Source of the DNA: DATJPD01 sp036394195
Lineage (GTDB): Bacteria; Pseudomonadota; Alphaproteobacteria; CACIAM-22H2
DNA: 48,159 nucleotides
Direction of reading: 5' to 3'
NCBI GenBank assembly: GCA_036394195.1
Contig: DASWFO010000087.1
Span: forward strand, 1-48,159
Part shown: piece after piece, positions 1 to 8,216 of the stretch
Numbering within the stretch: the stretch's first letter is position 1
Layout: each line of letters begins with the position of its first letter
Translations under genes and position numbers: made by a program
Notes under the pieces: model-generated
What the model was told of the DNA's origin: nothing
Seen by the model: the letters and a program-made list of their open reading frames with translations, nothing else
The model's database searches: none

Positions 1-176
1 TACCGGCCCACCGCGGCGAGGAGGTGAGCGAGGGCGTCATCGACGGGCCGCAATCCATCGTCTGGGACGAGGCCGAGAACCGCCTGCATGTGCAGAAGGG
101 CATTCTCGCCTGGTGCATGGTGCCGTCGCTGCAGGACCACGCCCGGCAGTCGTCGCTGCCGCTCTGGGAGCGATGA
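1..176 (+). CDS. argF: Ornithine carbamoyltransferase, C-terminal end (partial)
   Basis: This is the last 58 codons of a gene entering from the left edge, with stop TGA at 174-176. The reading PAHRGEEV, then IDGPQS, then DEAENRLHVQKGILAW is the C-terminal signature of ornithine carbamoyltransferase, which joins ornithine and carbamoyl phosphate to make citrulline in arginine synthesis. PAHRGEEV continues the substrate-binding HCLP motif, whose first residues lie outside the window. The protein runs about 18 residues beyond the usual family end, finishing in PLWER. In many alphaproteobacteria argF is followed by hslO, as here (203-bp gap). The assignment rests on recognised motifs, not on a search. 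Confidence 0.85.
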   Translation, partial: PAHRGEEVSEGVIDGPQSIVWDEAENRLHVQKGILAWCMVPSLQDHARQSSLPLWER

Positions 177-379
177 CCGCCGCGGCCTGAGTGGTCGGGG
201 CCCAAGACCCGGGCCTTGAGCCGTAGGTGGGCATCCGCCATCTCTGGGAATGACGGCGCGAGGTTTCGCGCGTTTTGCGAAACCTTGGGGGGCGTCTCCC
301 GATTGGCTAAACTCACGCCCCTAAGCGCGGAGTCCGCGGACTTCGCGCCATGGGGATAGTACTGCGGTAAGACGGGTTC

Positions 380-1339
380 ATGGACGCACTCAACATTCCC
401 GGCGACGACATCGTTCTCCCCTTCCAGATCGCCCCCTCGGAGCTGCGCGGCCGCCTGGTGCGGCTCGGCCCGGCGGTCGACACCATCCTCCGCCGCCATG
501 CCTATCCAACCCCGGTCGCGACCACGCTCGCCGAGATGGTCGCCATCGCGGCGGCGCTGGCCGTCACGCTCAAATACGACGGCGTGTTCACCATGCAGGT
601 GAAGGGCGACGGGCCGGTGCGGCTGATGGTCGCCGATGTGACGACCGACGGCGCACTGCGCGGCTATGCGCAGTTCGACGAAGCCACCGTCGCCGCCCTT
701 GGCACCGATCGGCCATCGGCCCCGCGCCTGTTCGGCGCCGGCTATCTCGCATTTACCGTCGACCAGGGTGTCCACACCGAGCGCTATCAAGGCATCGTCG
801 AGCTCACCGGCAGCACGCTCGCCGAATGCGCGCATCACTATTTCCGGCAGTCCGAGCAGTTCCAGGCCGGCCTCAAGGTGGCGGCCGCCCAGCACATCGC
901 CGTCGACGGCAGCCGGCAGTGGCGCGCCGGTGCGTTGATGGTGCAGCGCCTGCCGCCGGACGGCGCACAGGGCTCGGCCGAAGGCCGCGACGAGAAGCCA
1001 CTCGATGTTTCGGCGGAGGAGGCGGAAGACGGCTGGCGCCGGGCGCTCATGCTGGCGGCCAGCGCCACCTCGGCCGAGCTGGTCGATCCGCAGCTGCCCG
1101 CCTGGAAGCTGGTCGACCGCCTATACCTGGCCGAGGGTGTGCGGATCTACCGGCCGCACGAGATGACGCATCGCTGCCGCTGCTCGCGCGAGCGCGTGGC
1201 GGATGTGCTGCGGAGCCTGCCCGTGGCCGAAGTCGACGAGCTGAAGATCGACGACAAGATCGAGGTGCGGTGCGAATTCTGCAACAGCGCGCACGTCTTC
1301 GACTCCGACGACCTGAAGGCACTTCGGGCGCGCCGCTGA
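380..1339 (+). CDS. hslO: Hsp33 redox-regulated chaperone
   Basis: This encodes a 319-residue cytoplasmic holdase that binds unfolding proteins under oxidative stress. The N-terminal two thirds match the Hsp33 fold (for example KGDGPVRLMVAD near residue 75). The C-terminal redox switch is intact: C266-x-C268 and C298-x-x-C301, the four zinc-binding cysteines whose oxidation activates the chaperone. The length is close to the usual 290-330. The ATG at 380 is the only sensible start for the conserved N-terminus. The gene follows argF in the same direction. Confidence 0.95.
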   Translation: MDALNIPGDDIVLPFQIAPSELRGRLVRLGPAVDTILRRHAYPTPVATTLAEMVAIAAALAVTLKYDGVFTMQVKGDGPVRLMVADVTTDGALRGYAQFDEATVAALGTDRPSAPRLFGAGYLAFTVDQGVHTERYQGIVELTGSTLAECAHHYFRQSEQFQAGLKVAAAQHIAVDGSRQWRAGALMVQRLPPDGAQGSAEGRDEKPLDVSAEEAEDGWRRALMLAASATSAELVDPQLPAWKLVDRLYLAEGVRIYRPHEMTHRCRCSRERVADVLRSLPVAEVDELKIDDKIEVRCEFCNSAHVFDSDDLKALRARR

Positions 1340-1420
1340 CCCGGCGGCTTGAAACGCGCCACTCTTGAAACGTGGGTGGGGCCCCAGCAGAATCGCGCCA
1401 AACAATCGGAGTCGTCCCCC

Positions 1421-2044
1421 GTGGCTGCAGAAAAAATCCTCACCCGCCGTGCATTCGGCCGGGCCGTGATCTCCATCTCGGCGCTGGGCGCCGTGGGACT
1501 CGCCGGCTGCGACACCCCACCGCCGCGGCCACGCACCCCCGAGCTGACCTACGCCCATCTCGGACGGTTCCGTCTGGACGTGGCGCGGATCGACGTCGTG
1601 TCGACCTTTAAACCGCCGTTCACGGCGCCGAATGTCGAGCATCTGATGCCGGTCTCGCCCGAGCAGGTCATGCGCCGCTGGGCGGCCGACCGCCTGGTCG
1701 CGACCGGCACGCCGGGCCGCACGGCGCAGTTCGTCATCGAAGACGCGAAGGTGACCGACACCAAGCTGCCGGCGACGCCGGGCCTGCGCGGTACGTTCAC
1801 CACCGACCAGAGCGACCGCTACGACGCGTCCTTCGCCGCACGCCTCAGGATTCGCGCCGAGCGCGGCGACCTGCGCGAAGGCGAAGCCAGCGCCTGGGCG
1901 ACGCGGTCGCGCACCGTGCCCGAGAACATCACGGTCAACGGCCGCGAGCAGGTGTGGTTCGAGCTGGTCGAGGCGACGATGAACGACCTCAACGCCGAGC
2001 TCGACCGCCAGATCCGCGCCAACCTGTCGCAGTTCCTGAGATAG
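1421..2044 (+). CDS. Putative exported lipoprotein of unknown function
   Basis: This is a 207-residue protein starting at GTG 1421, preceded by CGGAG at 1407-1411. The frame stays open back to 1349, but the extra N-terminus is not signal-like. After a basic stretch (TRRAFGR, slightly Tat-like) comes a short hydrophobic segment ending in LAGC, a lipobox that would place the cysteine as the lipidated N-terminus, followed by a proline-rich linker. The rest (SPEQVMRRWAADRL, then VIEDAKVTDT, ending LDRQIRANLSQFL) looks like a small periplasmic domain that I cannot assign to a family. It lies 81 nt after hslO and converges on kup. Confidence 0.7.
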   Translation: MAAEKILTRRAFGRAVISISALGAVGLAGCDTPPPRPRTPELTYAHLGRFRLDVARIDVVSTFKPPFTAPNVEHLMPVSPEQVMRRWAADRLVATGTPGRTAQFVIEDAKVTDTKLPATPGLRGTFTTDQSDRYDASFAARLRIRAERGDLREGEASAWATRSRTVPENITVNGREQVWFELVEATMNDLNAELDRQIRANLSQFLR

Positions 2045-2052
2045 AGAAGAGC

Positions 2053-2126
2053 GTCATCGCGAGGAGCGGAGCGACGAAGCGATCCAGGGCCGCCGGACTG
2101 GATTGCTTCGCTTCGCTCGCAATGAC
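2053..2126. repeat. Palindromic intergenic repeat, family A, copy 1
   Basis: The left arm starts GTCATCGCGAG and includes GAAGCGATCCAG; the right arm reads CTGGATTGCTTCGCTTCGCT and ends CGCAATGAC. The arms pair to form a long imperfect hairpin between two convergent genes. A second copy lies at 42021-42097. It is a REP-like element of a kind often scattered through alphaproteobacterial genomes and may act as a bidirectional terminator. Confidence 0.85.
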
Positions 2127-2137
2127 GGAATGAGGCC

Positions 2138-4030
2138 CTAGATCTCCGTATGCCCGCCGACCTCGATGGCGCGGTTGGGCGGGATGCCGAAGAACTCGGT
2201 GGCACCCAGCATGTTGTTGTACAACAGGATGAACAGCCGCTGCCGCCAGCCGAGCGGCGAGCGCTTGGCGCGCCGAAGCTTTTCGCGGCCGACAATGAAC
2301 GACGTCTCCATCAGGTCGAAGCGGAGATTCTTCATGCGGCACAGCGCCAGCGCCCGTGGCACGCTCGGCTGATCCATGAAGCCGTGGCCGACCTTGACCG
2401 TGTAGAACCCCTTCTCGAGCTCACGGACGTCGATCCGCTGGTCCTTCGGCACATGCGGGATGTCCTCGGTATGCATGGTCATCAGCACCACGCGCTCGTG
2501 CAGAACCTTATAGTGCTTGAGCGTGTGCAGCAGCGCGTTCGGGACATGATCGATTGCCGAGGTCATGAAAATGGCGGTGCCCGGGACGCGGAGCGGCCGC
2601 TCCGGCTTTAGGCCGGCGACGAACACGTTGAGCGGCAGCGCGTCGCGCGCGCGCATGGAGAAGAGCAGCTGCCGCCCGCGCCACCAGGTCGCCATCAAGG
2701 TGGCGATGAAGGCGGCGACGACCAACGGGAACCAGCCACCCTCGACGATCTTGAGGAGATTGGCGCCGAAGAACAACAGGTCGACGATCAAGAAACCGCC
2801 GAACACCGCGCCGGCCTTGGCGAGGCTCCATTGCCGGCTGCCACGCATATAGACGAACGCAAGAATAGTCGTGATCAGCATCGTCCCGGTGACGGCGATG
2901 CCGTACGCCGCACCCAGATTGTCCGAGGACTTGAAGCCCAGAACCAGAATGACGACCGCGACCAGCAGCCCGATATTGACCCGCGGGACGTAGACTTGGC
3001 CGATCTCTTCTTCGGACGTGTGCCTGACCTCGATGCGCGGCAGATAGCCGAGCTGGGCCGCTTGACGGGTGATCGAAAACGCGCCCGAGATCACGGCCTG
3101 GGAGGCGATGATCGTTGCCGCCGAGGCGAGGATGACTAGCGGATACAGCGCCCACGACGGCGCCAGGAGGAAGAACGGGTTTTCGACGGCCGAAGGATTG
3201 GCCAACACGATGGCGCCCTGGCCCATGTAGTTCAGCATCAGCGACGGAAACACGAAGTAGAGCCAGGAGACCCGGAGCGGCCGCAGCCCGAAATGTCCCA
3301 TATCCGCATACAGGGCCTCGCAGCCGGTGACGGCGAGGACGACCGCCCCCAGCACGACGAAGCCGCGCCACGGATCGTTGATCAGGAGCTCGACCCCGTA
3401 GAGGGGATTCAGCGACAGCAGGATGTGCGGGTGGCGAACGATCTCGACGATGCCGAGGAGCGCCAGGACGACAAACCAAACCAGCATCACCGGCCCGAAG
3501 AACCCGCCGACCTTCGCCGTGCCGCGGCGCTGCACCATGAACAGGCCGATCAGCAGCACCAGCGAGATCGGGATGACATAGGGCTCGAACAGCGGCGTCG
3601 CGATCTTCAAGCCTTCGACGGCGCTCAATACGGAGATGGCGGGCGTGATCATGCCGTCGCCGTAGAACAGCGCCGCGCCCACGAGCCCCGCCATCATGAT
3701 CCAGTAGTGCCGGCGCGGAGAGCCGCCCGCGGTGCGCAGCGCCAGCGCAGTCAGGGCCAGAATGCCGCCCTCGCCGCGGTTGTCGGCGCGCATGATCACT
3801 AGCACGTATTTTATCGTGACCACCAAGGTCAACGACCAGGCGATGAGCGACAGGATGCCCAGGATGATGTCTTCGCCGTGCTCCCCGTAGTCGGTCATCG
3901 ACTGGCGGAACGCATAGAGCGGCGACGTGCCGATGTCGCCGAAGACGACTCCAAGTGCTGCGAGGACAAGGTCCTGCCGGCGCTTCGGCGCGACAGTTCC
4001 GACGTCAGGAATGGCGGCAGTTGTTGTCAT
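2138..4030 (-). CDS. kup: Low-affinity potassium uptake protein
   Basis: This is a 630-residue inner-membrane K+/H+ symporter of the KUP/HAK/KT family. The family hallmark GDIGTSPLYAF is near residue 31 and RADNRGEGG near residue 82, followed by about a dozen hydrophobic segments up to roughly residue 440. The C-terminal cytoplasmic domain has FMTSAIDHVPNALLH and ends in the usual FFGIPPNRAIEVG region. The length is typical (about 620-640). GGAG lies 8 nt before the ATG. It is monocistronic here, with a strong hairpin in the leader at 4047-4069. Confidence 0.96.
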   Translation of the reverse strand: MTTTAAIPDVGTVAPKRRQDLVLAALGVVFGDIGTSPLYAFRQSMTDYGEHGEDIILGILSLIAWSLTLVVTIKYVLVIMRADNRGEGGILALTALALRTAGGSPRRHYWIMMAGLVGAALFYGDGMITPAISVLSAVEGLKIATPLFEPYVIPISLVLLIGLFMVQRRGTAKVGGFFGPVMLVWFVVLALLGIVEIVRHPHILLSLNPLYGVELLINDPWRGFVVLGAVVLAVTGCEALYADMGHFGLRPLRVSWLYFVFPSLMLNYMGQGAIVLANPSAVENPFFLLAPSWALYPLVILASAATIIASQAVISGAFSITRQAAQLGYLPRIEVRHTSEEEIGQVYVPRVNIGLLVAVVILVLGFKSSDNLGAAYGIAVTGTMLITTILAFVYMRGSRQWSLAKAGAVFGGFLIVDLLFFGANLLKIVEGGWFPLVVAAFIATLMATWWRGRQLLFSMRARDALPLNVFVAGLKPERPLRVPGTAIFMTSAIDHVPNALLHTLKHYKVLHERVVLMTMHTEDIPHVPKDQRIDVRELEKGFYTVKVGHGFMDQPSVPRALALCRMKNLRFDLMETSFIVGREKLRRAKRSPLGWRQRLFILLYNNMLGATEFFGIPPNRAIEVGGHTEI

Positions 4031-4046
4031 CGGGCTCCAAGGACGA

Positions 4047-4069
4047 ACGCCCGCCAGAGCGGCGGGCGT
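4047..4069 (-). promoter_or_regulatory. GC-rich hairpin in the kup leader
   Basis: A perfect 9-bp inverted repeat (ACGCCCGCC / GGCGGGCGT, 5-nt loop) ends about 17 nt upstream of the kup start codon. It has no U-tract, so it is not a classical terminator. It could restrict access to the ribosome site or be part of a leader structure. The role is inferred only from position. Confidence 0.45.
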
Positions 4070-4236
4070 GGCAGACGGCAGCGATGTTCACAGGCGGGAC
4101 GACGTCCGGATGAGAAAACCCAAAATGGGTGCGATATCCCGCAAGACGCATAGCAGCCATATCCCGGCGAATCAACAGACGGGGCGGCCGTTTGTTGCCG
4201 CGGATTGTTAACTTTTTTCTCCGGCGAGTACCGCGT

Positions 4237-5397
4237 CTAAGTGGCGGCCCAGTCGGCCAGGCGCAAGAGGAAAGCTTCGCACGCCGCGATCTGATCCAGG
4301 GTGATGAATTCGTTGGGCTGATGCGCCTCGGTGATCGATCCGGGCCCGCACAGCACAGTCGAGACTCCGACCTCCTGGAATTGCCCGGCCTCGGAGGTGA
4401 ACGACGCGGTCTCGGTGCGGTTGGCGCCGGTGAGCCGCAGCGCCGTTGCTTCGGCAAGGCCGCCGGCCTCGGGGGTCAGCGCCGGCACGGCGCACAGAGA
4501 GTCGGTGGTGATGGCGCCGTCGGGTGCAGCTTGGCGCAGCTTGGGCGCCAGCTCGCGGGCCGCCCAGTCGTCGACGCGCGCCCGGATCGCCGCCGCATCG
4601 ATCCCGGGCAACGGCCGGAACTCCCAGTCCAGGCTGCAGGTGCGGGCGATGATGTTGAGCGCCGTGCCGCCCTCGATGCGGCCGAGGCCGACCGTCGACC
4701 ACGGCGGATCGAAATCGAGGCCCGGCGGGGCGTTTCCTGCGCGCTCCTCGCGCAGCTCCTGGGCCAGGCGCTCAAGACGCGCGATGAAGTGTCCCATATA
4801 GAGGATCGCGTTGGCGCCGCGGTCGGGCGTGCTCGAGTGGCCGTCGCGGCCGGTGATCGTCGTGCGCTGGGCCCAGATCCCCTTGTGCGCGCTGACCACC
4901 TTCATGTTGGTCGGCTCGCCGACGATGGCCAGCGCCGGGCGCGGCAGCTTGCGGCCGAGCAGCCGCAACACGGCGGGCACCCCGAGACAGCCGACCTCTT
5001 CGTCGTGCGACAGGCAGAGATGGATCGGCCGCTTGAGCGGCTTGGCGCGGAACGCCGGCACCAGCGCCAGCGCCACGGCGATGAAGCTCTTCATGTCGGC
5101 GGTGCCGCGGCCATAGAGCCGGCCGTCCTGGCGCACCACGGTGAACGGATCGGTGGCCCACGGCTGGCCGGCCACCGGTACCACGTCGGTGTGGCCGGAG
5201 AGCACGATGCCGCCGGGCGCATCGGGGCCGATGGTGGCGAACAGATTAGCCTTCGTACCCGAGGCATCGGGAACCAGGCGCGAGGCGACCCCGTGTGAGG
5301 CCAGATACGCCCGCACGTCGTCGATGAGGGCCCGGTTGGACTTGGCCGAGACCGTATCGAACGCCACCAGGCGTTCGATCATTTCGATGCTGTTCAT
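4237..5397 (-). CDS. argE: Acetylornithine deacetylase
   Basis: This is a 386-residue M20-family zinc hydrolase, probably removing acetyl from N-acetylornithine in arginine synthesis. Metal and catalytic motifs are in order: SGHTDVVP, YGRGTADMK, SHDEEVGC, VGEPTN, and a C-terminal GPGSITEAHQPNEF carrying the last metal-ligand histidine. The central dimerisation domain contains KGIWAQRTTITGRDGHSS. Succinyl-diaminopimelate desuccinylase is the alternative within M20, but the motif set and argF nearby favour ArgE. It is transcribed away from kup with a 206-bp gap and appears to stand alone. Confidence 0.88.
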   Translation of the reverse strand: MNSIEMIERLVAFDTVSAKSNRALIDDVRAYLASHGVASRLVPDASGTKANLFATIGPDAPGGIVLSGHTDVVPVAGQPWATDPFTVVRQDGRLYGRGTADMKSFIAVALALVPAFRAKPLKRPIHLCLSHDEEVGCLGVPAVLRLLGRKLPRPALAIVGEPTNMKVVSAHKGIWAQRTTITGRDGHSSTPDRGANAILYMGHFIARLERLAQELREERAGNAPPGLDFDPPWSTVGLGRIEGGTALNIIARTCSLDWEFRPLPGIDAAAIRARVDDWAARELAPKLRQAAPDGAITTDSLCAVPALTPEAGGLAEATALRLTGANRTETASFTSEAGQFQEVGVSTVLCGPGSITEAHQPNEFITLDQIAACEAFLLRLADWAAT

Positions 5398-5470
5398 GGG
5401 CGGACGCGCGGGTGATTCACGGCCATCCCCTGGTCTCCCGACTCTGACACGGCCCGCGCCCCTGCGTCAC

Positions 5471-5580
5471 CCCCACCCCGACCCCGACCCTCCCCCCTCA
5501 AGGGGGAGGGAGCAAGAGAGTGCGGGGCGTTTCTTTTTCCCTCCCCCCTTGCGGGGGAGGGCTAGGGTGGGGGGTGCGTC
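5471..5580. repeat. Pyrimidine/purine palindromic element, family C
   Basis: Two stacked hairpins, CCCTCCCCCC...GGGGGAGGG at 5488-5510 and 5539-5561, sit inside a larger imperfect palindrome (CACCCCCACCCC on the left, GGGTGGGGGGTG on the right). It lies downstream of folE and upstream of argE, both on the minus strand. This type of element is common between alphaproteobacterial genes. It may end folE transcription. Confidence 0.75.
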
Positions 5581-5598
5581 ACGCATGCGATCGTCGAG

Positions 5599-6255
5599 TT
5601 AGTCCCCGACCGGGCCGGTCACCGGGTTGCCGATGATGGACAGGAATTCGCGGCGCGTCGCCTGATCCTCGCGGAACGCGCCGCGCATCTGGCTGGTCAC
5701 CATCGTCACACCCGGCTTGTGAATGCCGCGCGTGGTCATGCATTGGTGCTGCGCCTCGATGACGACGGCGACACCCTTGGGGAGAAGCACCTCGCTCAGC
5801 GTGTTGGCGATCTGCGCCGTCATCTTCTCCTGGATCTGCAGCCGCTTCGCAAAGACCTCGACGAGGCGGGCCAGCTTCGAGATCCCGATGACCCGCTTGT
5901 CCGGCAGATAGGCGATCTGCACCTTGCCGATGATCGGTGCTATGTGATGCTCGCAATGCGATTCGAAGCGCACGTCGCGCAGCACGATCATCTCGTCGTA
6001 GCCTTCGATCTCCTCGAAGGTGCGCTGGAGCAGATCCACCGGGTCGATGCTGTAGCCCGAGAACCATTCTTCGTACGCGCGCGCGACGCGATCCGGCGTT
6101 CCCAGCAGGCCTTCGCGGTCGGGATCGTCGCCCGTCCAGCGCAACAAGACGCGGACCGCCGCTTGCACCTCTTTGCGGGACGGCTTGACGAGAGTTGACG
6201 CTTCGGGGTTTCCGCCGCCGGCTTTCGCGGCGGACTTTTCGGACACTGCTTTCAC
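5599..6255 (-). CDS. folE: GTP cyclohydrolase I
   Basis: This is a 218-residue enzyme that converts GTP to 7,8-dihydroneopterin triphosphate, the first step of folate synthesis and a source of queuosine precursors. The zinc ligands are visible: C101 and H104 in SHCEHH, and C172 in QHQCMTTRG. LGTPDRVARAYEEWF near residue 61 and the TRREFLSI terminus are typical. It starts 10 nt after apaG stops, so the two are probably co-transcribed. The N-terminal 25 residues are low-complexity and variable in the family. Confidence 0.96.
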   Translation of the reverse strand: MKAVSEKSAAKAGGGNPEASTLVKPSRKEVQAAVRVLLRWTGDDPDREGLLGTPDRVARAYEEWFSGYSIDPVDLLQRTFEEIEGYDEMIVLRDVRFESHCEHHIAPIIGKVQIAYLPDKRVIGISKLARLVEVFAKRLQIQEKMTAQIANTLSEVLLPKGVAVVIEAQHQCMTTRGIHKPGVTMVTSQMRGAFREDQATRREFLSIIGNPVTGPVGD

Positions 6256-6265
6256 GGGTGTGCCT

Positions 6266-6658
6266 TTAGTTGAGCCGTACGGCTTGATGAGGACTGTCGA
6301 GCGAGAAGGCGGGGATGTCCGCGTCGAAGCGGTCGCCCGTGCGCGTTTCCATCTGGTAGGTGCCGTTCATGATTCCGGACGGCGTCGGCAGCGGCGTGCC
6401 GCTGGTGTACTCGAACGATTCGCCGGGCTTCAGGACCGGTTGTTCGCCGACCACGCCGGCGCCACGGACCTCCTGCACCCGGCCCAGTGAATCGGTGATG
6501 CGCCAGTAGCGGCTGCGCAGCTGCACCACGTCCTCGCCCTGGTTCTCGATCCGCACTTGGTAGGCCCAGACGTAATGGTTGTCGCCGGGCGACGACTGGT
6601 CTTCGAGATAGACCGGCTTCACGGTGATTTTGATCGAGCGGGTAACCGCGCTGTACAT
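6266..6658 (-). CDS. apaG: ApaG domain protein
   Basis: This is a 130-residue protein made of a single ApaG/DUF525 immunoglobulin-like domain. Diagnostic stretches are YLEDQSSP, YRWRITDSLG-like YWRITDSLGRV, GEQPVLKPGE, YTSGTPLPTPSG and MNGTYQM. In enterobacteria apaG mutations affect Co2+ resistance; the molecular role is not settled. It is the first gene of a likely apaG-folE unit and is separated from the upstream metZ by 171 bp. Its length matches the family (about 125-130). Confidence 0.95.
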   Translation of the reverse strand: MYSAVTRSIKITVKPVYLEDQSSPGDNHYVWAYQVRIENQGEDVVQLRSRYWRITDSLGRVQEVRGAGVVGEQPVLKPGESFEYTSGTPLPTPSGIMNGTYQMETRTGDRFDADIPAFSLDSPHQAVRLN

Positions 6659-6829
6659 GGACGTTTCCGGAACATCGGGCGGAACTGCGGAGGGAACCCG
6701 GCGGACGATGCGGACAGCGCACCCTTCCAGGCTCCGGCCTCTAGATAATTATGTCTACCGCCGGCTTTGTCCACCCCACAGAGTGCAGGGCCTTCCCGGC
6801 CGGGGATACCAACCCTTTGGCGGACCTAT

Positions 6830-8041
6830 CTAAACCGAAGCGAGGGCCTGCTCGAGATCGGCCCGGAGGTCGGCTTCGTCCTCGAGCCCCACCGACAGCC
6901 GCAGTACCCCATCGCTGATGCCGAGCCGAGCCCGCTCCTCCGGCCCCACCCGCTGGTGGGTGGTCGTCGCCGGATGGCAGATCAGGCTCTTCGAATCACC
7001 GAGATTGTTGGAGATGTCGATCAGCGCCAGCGAGTTCAGCGCGCGGAAGGCGCCCGCCTTGCCGCCCTTGACCTCGAACGTCACCATGGTGCCGCCGGCG
7101 GACATCTGGGCGCGCGCCAGCTCGGCTTGCGGATGCGACGGGAGCTCCGGATAGAGGGCGCGGACCACCTTCGGATGGCTGCCGAGGAAGACCGCGAGGT
7201 TGCGGGCGGATTTGCACTGCGCGGCCAGCCGCAGGTCGAGCGTCTCCAGCCCCTTCACCAGGACCCAGGCGTTGAACGGGCTCAGCGACGGGCCGGTGTG
7301 GCGCAAGAAGTTCGTCAGCTCGTCCTCGATGAACTTGCGCGGGCCGAGGATGGCACCGCCCAAGGTGCGGCCCTGGCCGTCGATGTGCTTGGTCGCCGAA
7401 TAGACGACGACGTCGGCGCCCAGCTGAATCGGCTTCTGCAGCAGCGGTGTGGCGAACACGTTGTCGACGACGACGCGCGCGCCGACGTTGTGGGCCAGCT
7501 CGCACACTGCCCGCAGGTCGATGATGTCGAGCATCGGATTGGACGGCGTTTCGAGAAACACCGCCTTGGTCGGGCGGTCGAGCGCCTTCTTCCACTGGTT
7601 GAGGTCGGCGCCGTCGACGAAGATCGATTCGACGCCGTAGCGCGGCAGCAGCTCGGAGCAGATGTAGTGGCAGGAGCCGAACAACGCACGGCTCGCGACG
7701 ACGCGATCGCCGGCCCGCACCTGGCACATCAGGGCGGCGAACACCGCCGCCATGCCGCTCGCCGTCGCCCGGCACGCCTCGGCACCTTCCATCAGGCGCA
7801 GCCGCTCCTCGAACATCGACACGGTCGGGTTGCCGTAGCGCGAATAGACGAAGCGGCCGGCGCTGCCGCCGGGGAGAAAGCACTTCTCCGCCTCTTCGGC
7901 GGAATCGTAGACGTAGCCCGAGGTCAGGAACAGCGCCTCGGCGGTCTCGTCCATGTCCGACCGCCGCAGACCGCCGCGCACCGCGAGCGTGCGCGCCCGC
8001 AAAGCCCCGCGTTTCTGACTTGGCTCTTTACCGTCCGCCAT
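6830..8041 (-). CDS. metZ: O-succinylhomoserine sulfhydrylase
   Basis: This is a 403-residue PLP enzyme of the Cys/Met metabolism family. It probably makes homocysteine directly from O-succinylhomoserine and sulfide in methionine synthesis. The PLP lysine is K218 in YSATKHIDGQG; YSRYGNPT, ASRALFGSCHY and the C-terminal RLSVGLED are family signatures. The start at 8041 is chosen because GGAGGAG lies 7-8 nt upstream; the frame is open to 8074 but without a ribosome site. A SAM-II riboswitch and terminator precede it, which supports a methionine role. metB/metC-type relatives are the alternatives. Confidence 0.92.
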   Translation of the reverse strand: MADGKEPSQKRGALRARTLAVRGGLRRSDMDETAEALFLTSGYVYDSAEEAEKCFLPGGSAGRFVYSRYGNPTVSMFEERLRLMEGAEACRATASGMAAVFAALMCQVRAGDRVVASRALFGSCHYICSELLPRYGVESIFVDGADLNQWKKALDRPTKAVFLETPSNPMLDIIDLRAVCELAHNVGARVVVDNVFATPLLQKPIQLGADVVVYSATKHIDGQGRTLGGAILGPRKFIEDELTNFLRHTGPSLSPFNAWVLVKGLETLDLRLAAQCKSARNLAVFLGSHPKVVRALYPELPSHPQAELARAQMSAGGTMVTFEVKGGKAGAFRALNSLALIDISNNLGDSKSLICHPATTTHQRVGPEERARLGISDGVLRLSVGLEDEADLRADLEQALASV

Positions 8042-8075
8042 GACACTCCTCCGGGCCAAACAAAGCAGGGCCAAA

Positions 8076-8098
8076 ACAAAAAACCCCGACCGGTCGGG
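8076..8098 (-). terminator. Intrinsic terminator in the metZ leader
   Basis: On the minus strand the palindrome CCCGACCGGTCGGG (8085-8098) is followed by GTTTTTTG. It lies between the SAM-II aptamer and the metZ ribosome site. It could be the expression platform for SAM-dependent attenuation, although many SAM-II elements are thought to act on translation. Confidence 0.75.
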
Positions 8099-8111
8099 TC
8101 AGGGCTTTCAA

Positions 8112-8178
8112 TGGCCTCCGACCTTTTAGCGGTTTCTTTTACGTGGCCCGCAAGCCGGTCGGCTCAAATCACCACAGT
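8112..8178 (-). promoter_or_regulatory. SAM-II riboswitch (metA motif)
   Basis: Read on the minus strand, the segment carries the conserved blocks GGTGATTTGAGCCG, CCGGCTTGCGGGCCACG, TAAAAGAAACCGCTAAAA and GGTCGG in the order and spacing of the SAM-II pseudoknot. These include the invariant GTGATTT, CTTGC...CCACGT and GCTAAA. It sits about 70 nt upstream of metZ, which fits repression of methionine synthesis by S-adenosylmethionine. Identification is by consensus recognition, not by covariance search. Confidence 0.9.
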
Positions 8179-8183
8179 ACCGA

Positions 8184-8212
8184 GGGATAGGACGGTAGGG
8201 CGAAACTGTCAA
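8184..8212 (-). promoter_or_regulatory. Promoter of metZ
   Basis: On the minus strand TTGACA (8212-8207) and TATCCC (8189-8184) are separated by exactly 17 bp. The expected start falls at the 5' edge of the riboswitch. The -35 hexamer begins only 5 bp beyond the stop of the upstream gene. Confidence 0.7.
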
Positions 8213-8216
8213 GGTT

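Noticed and set aside
4129..5298. Long open frame on the plus strand opposite argE
   Set aside because: Its product is a low-complexity Arg/Gly/Ala sequence and it lies antisense to an intact argE with all motifs. It is a GC-driven shadow.
5471..5580. CRISPR-like array in repeated pyrimidine tracts
   Set aside because: It is two palindromic hairpins, not regularly spaced direct repeats; no cas gene is present.
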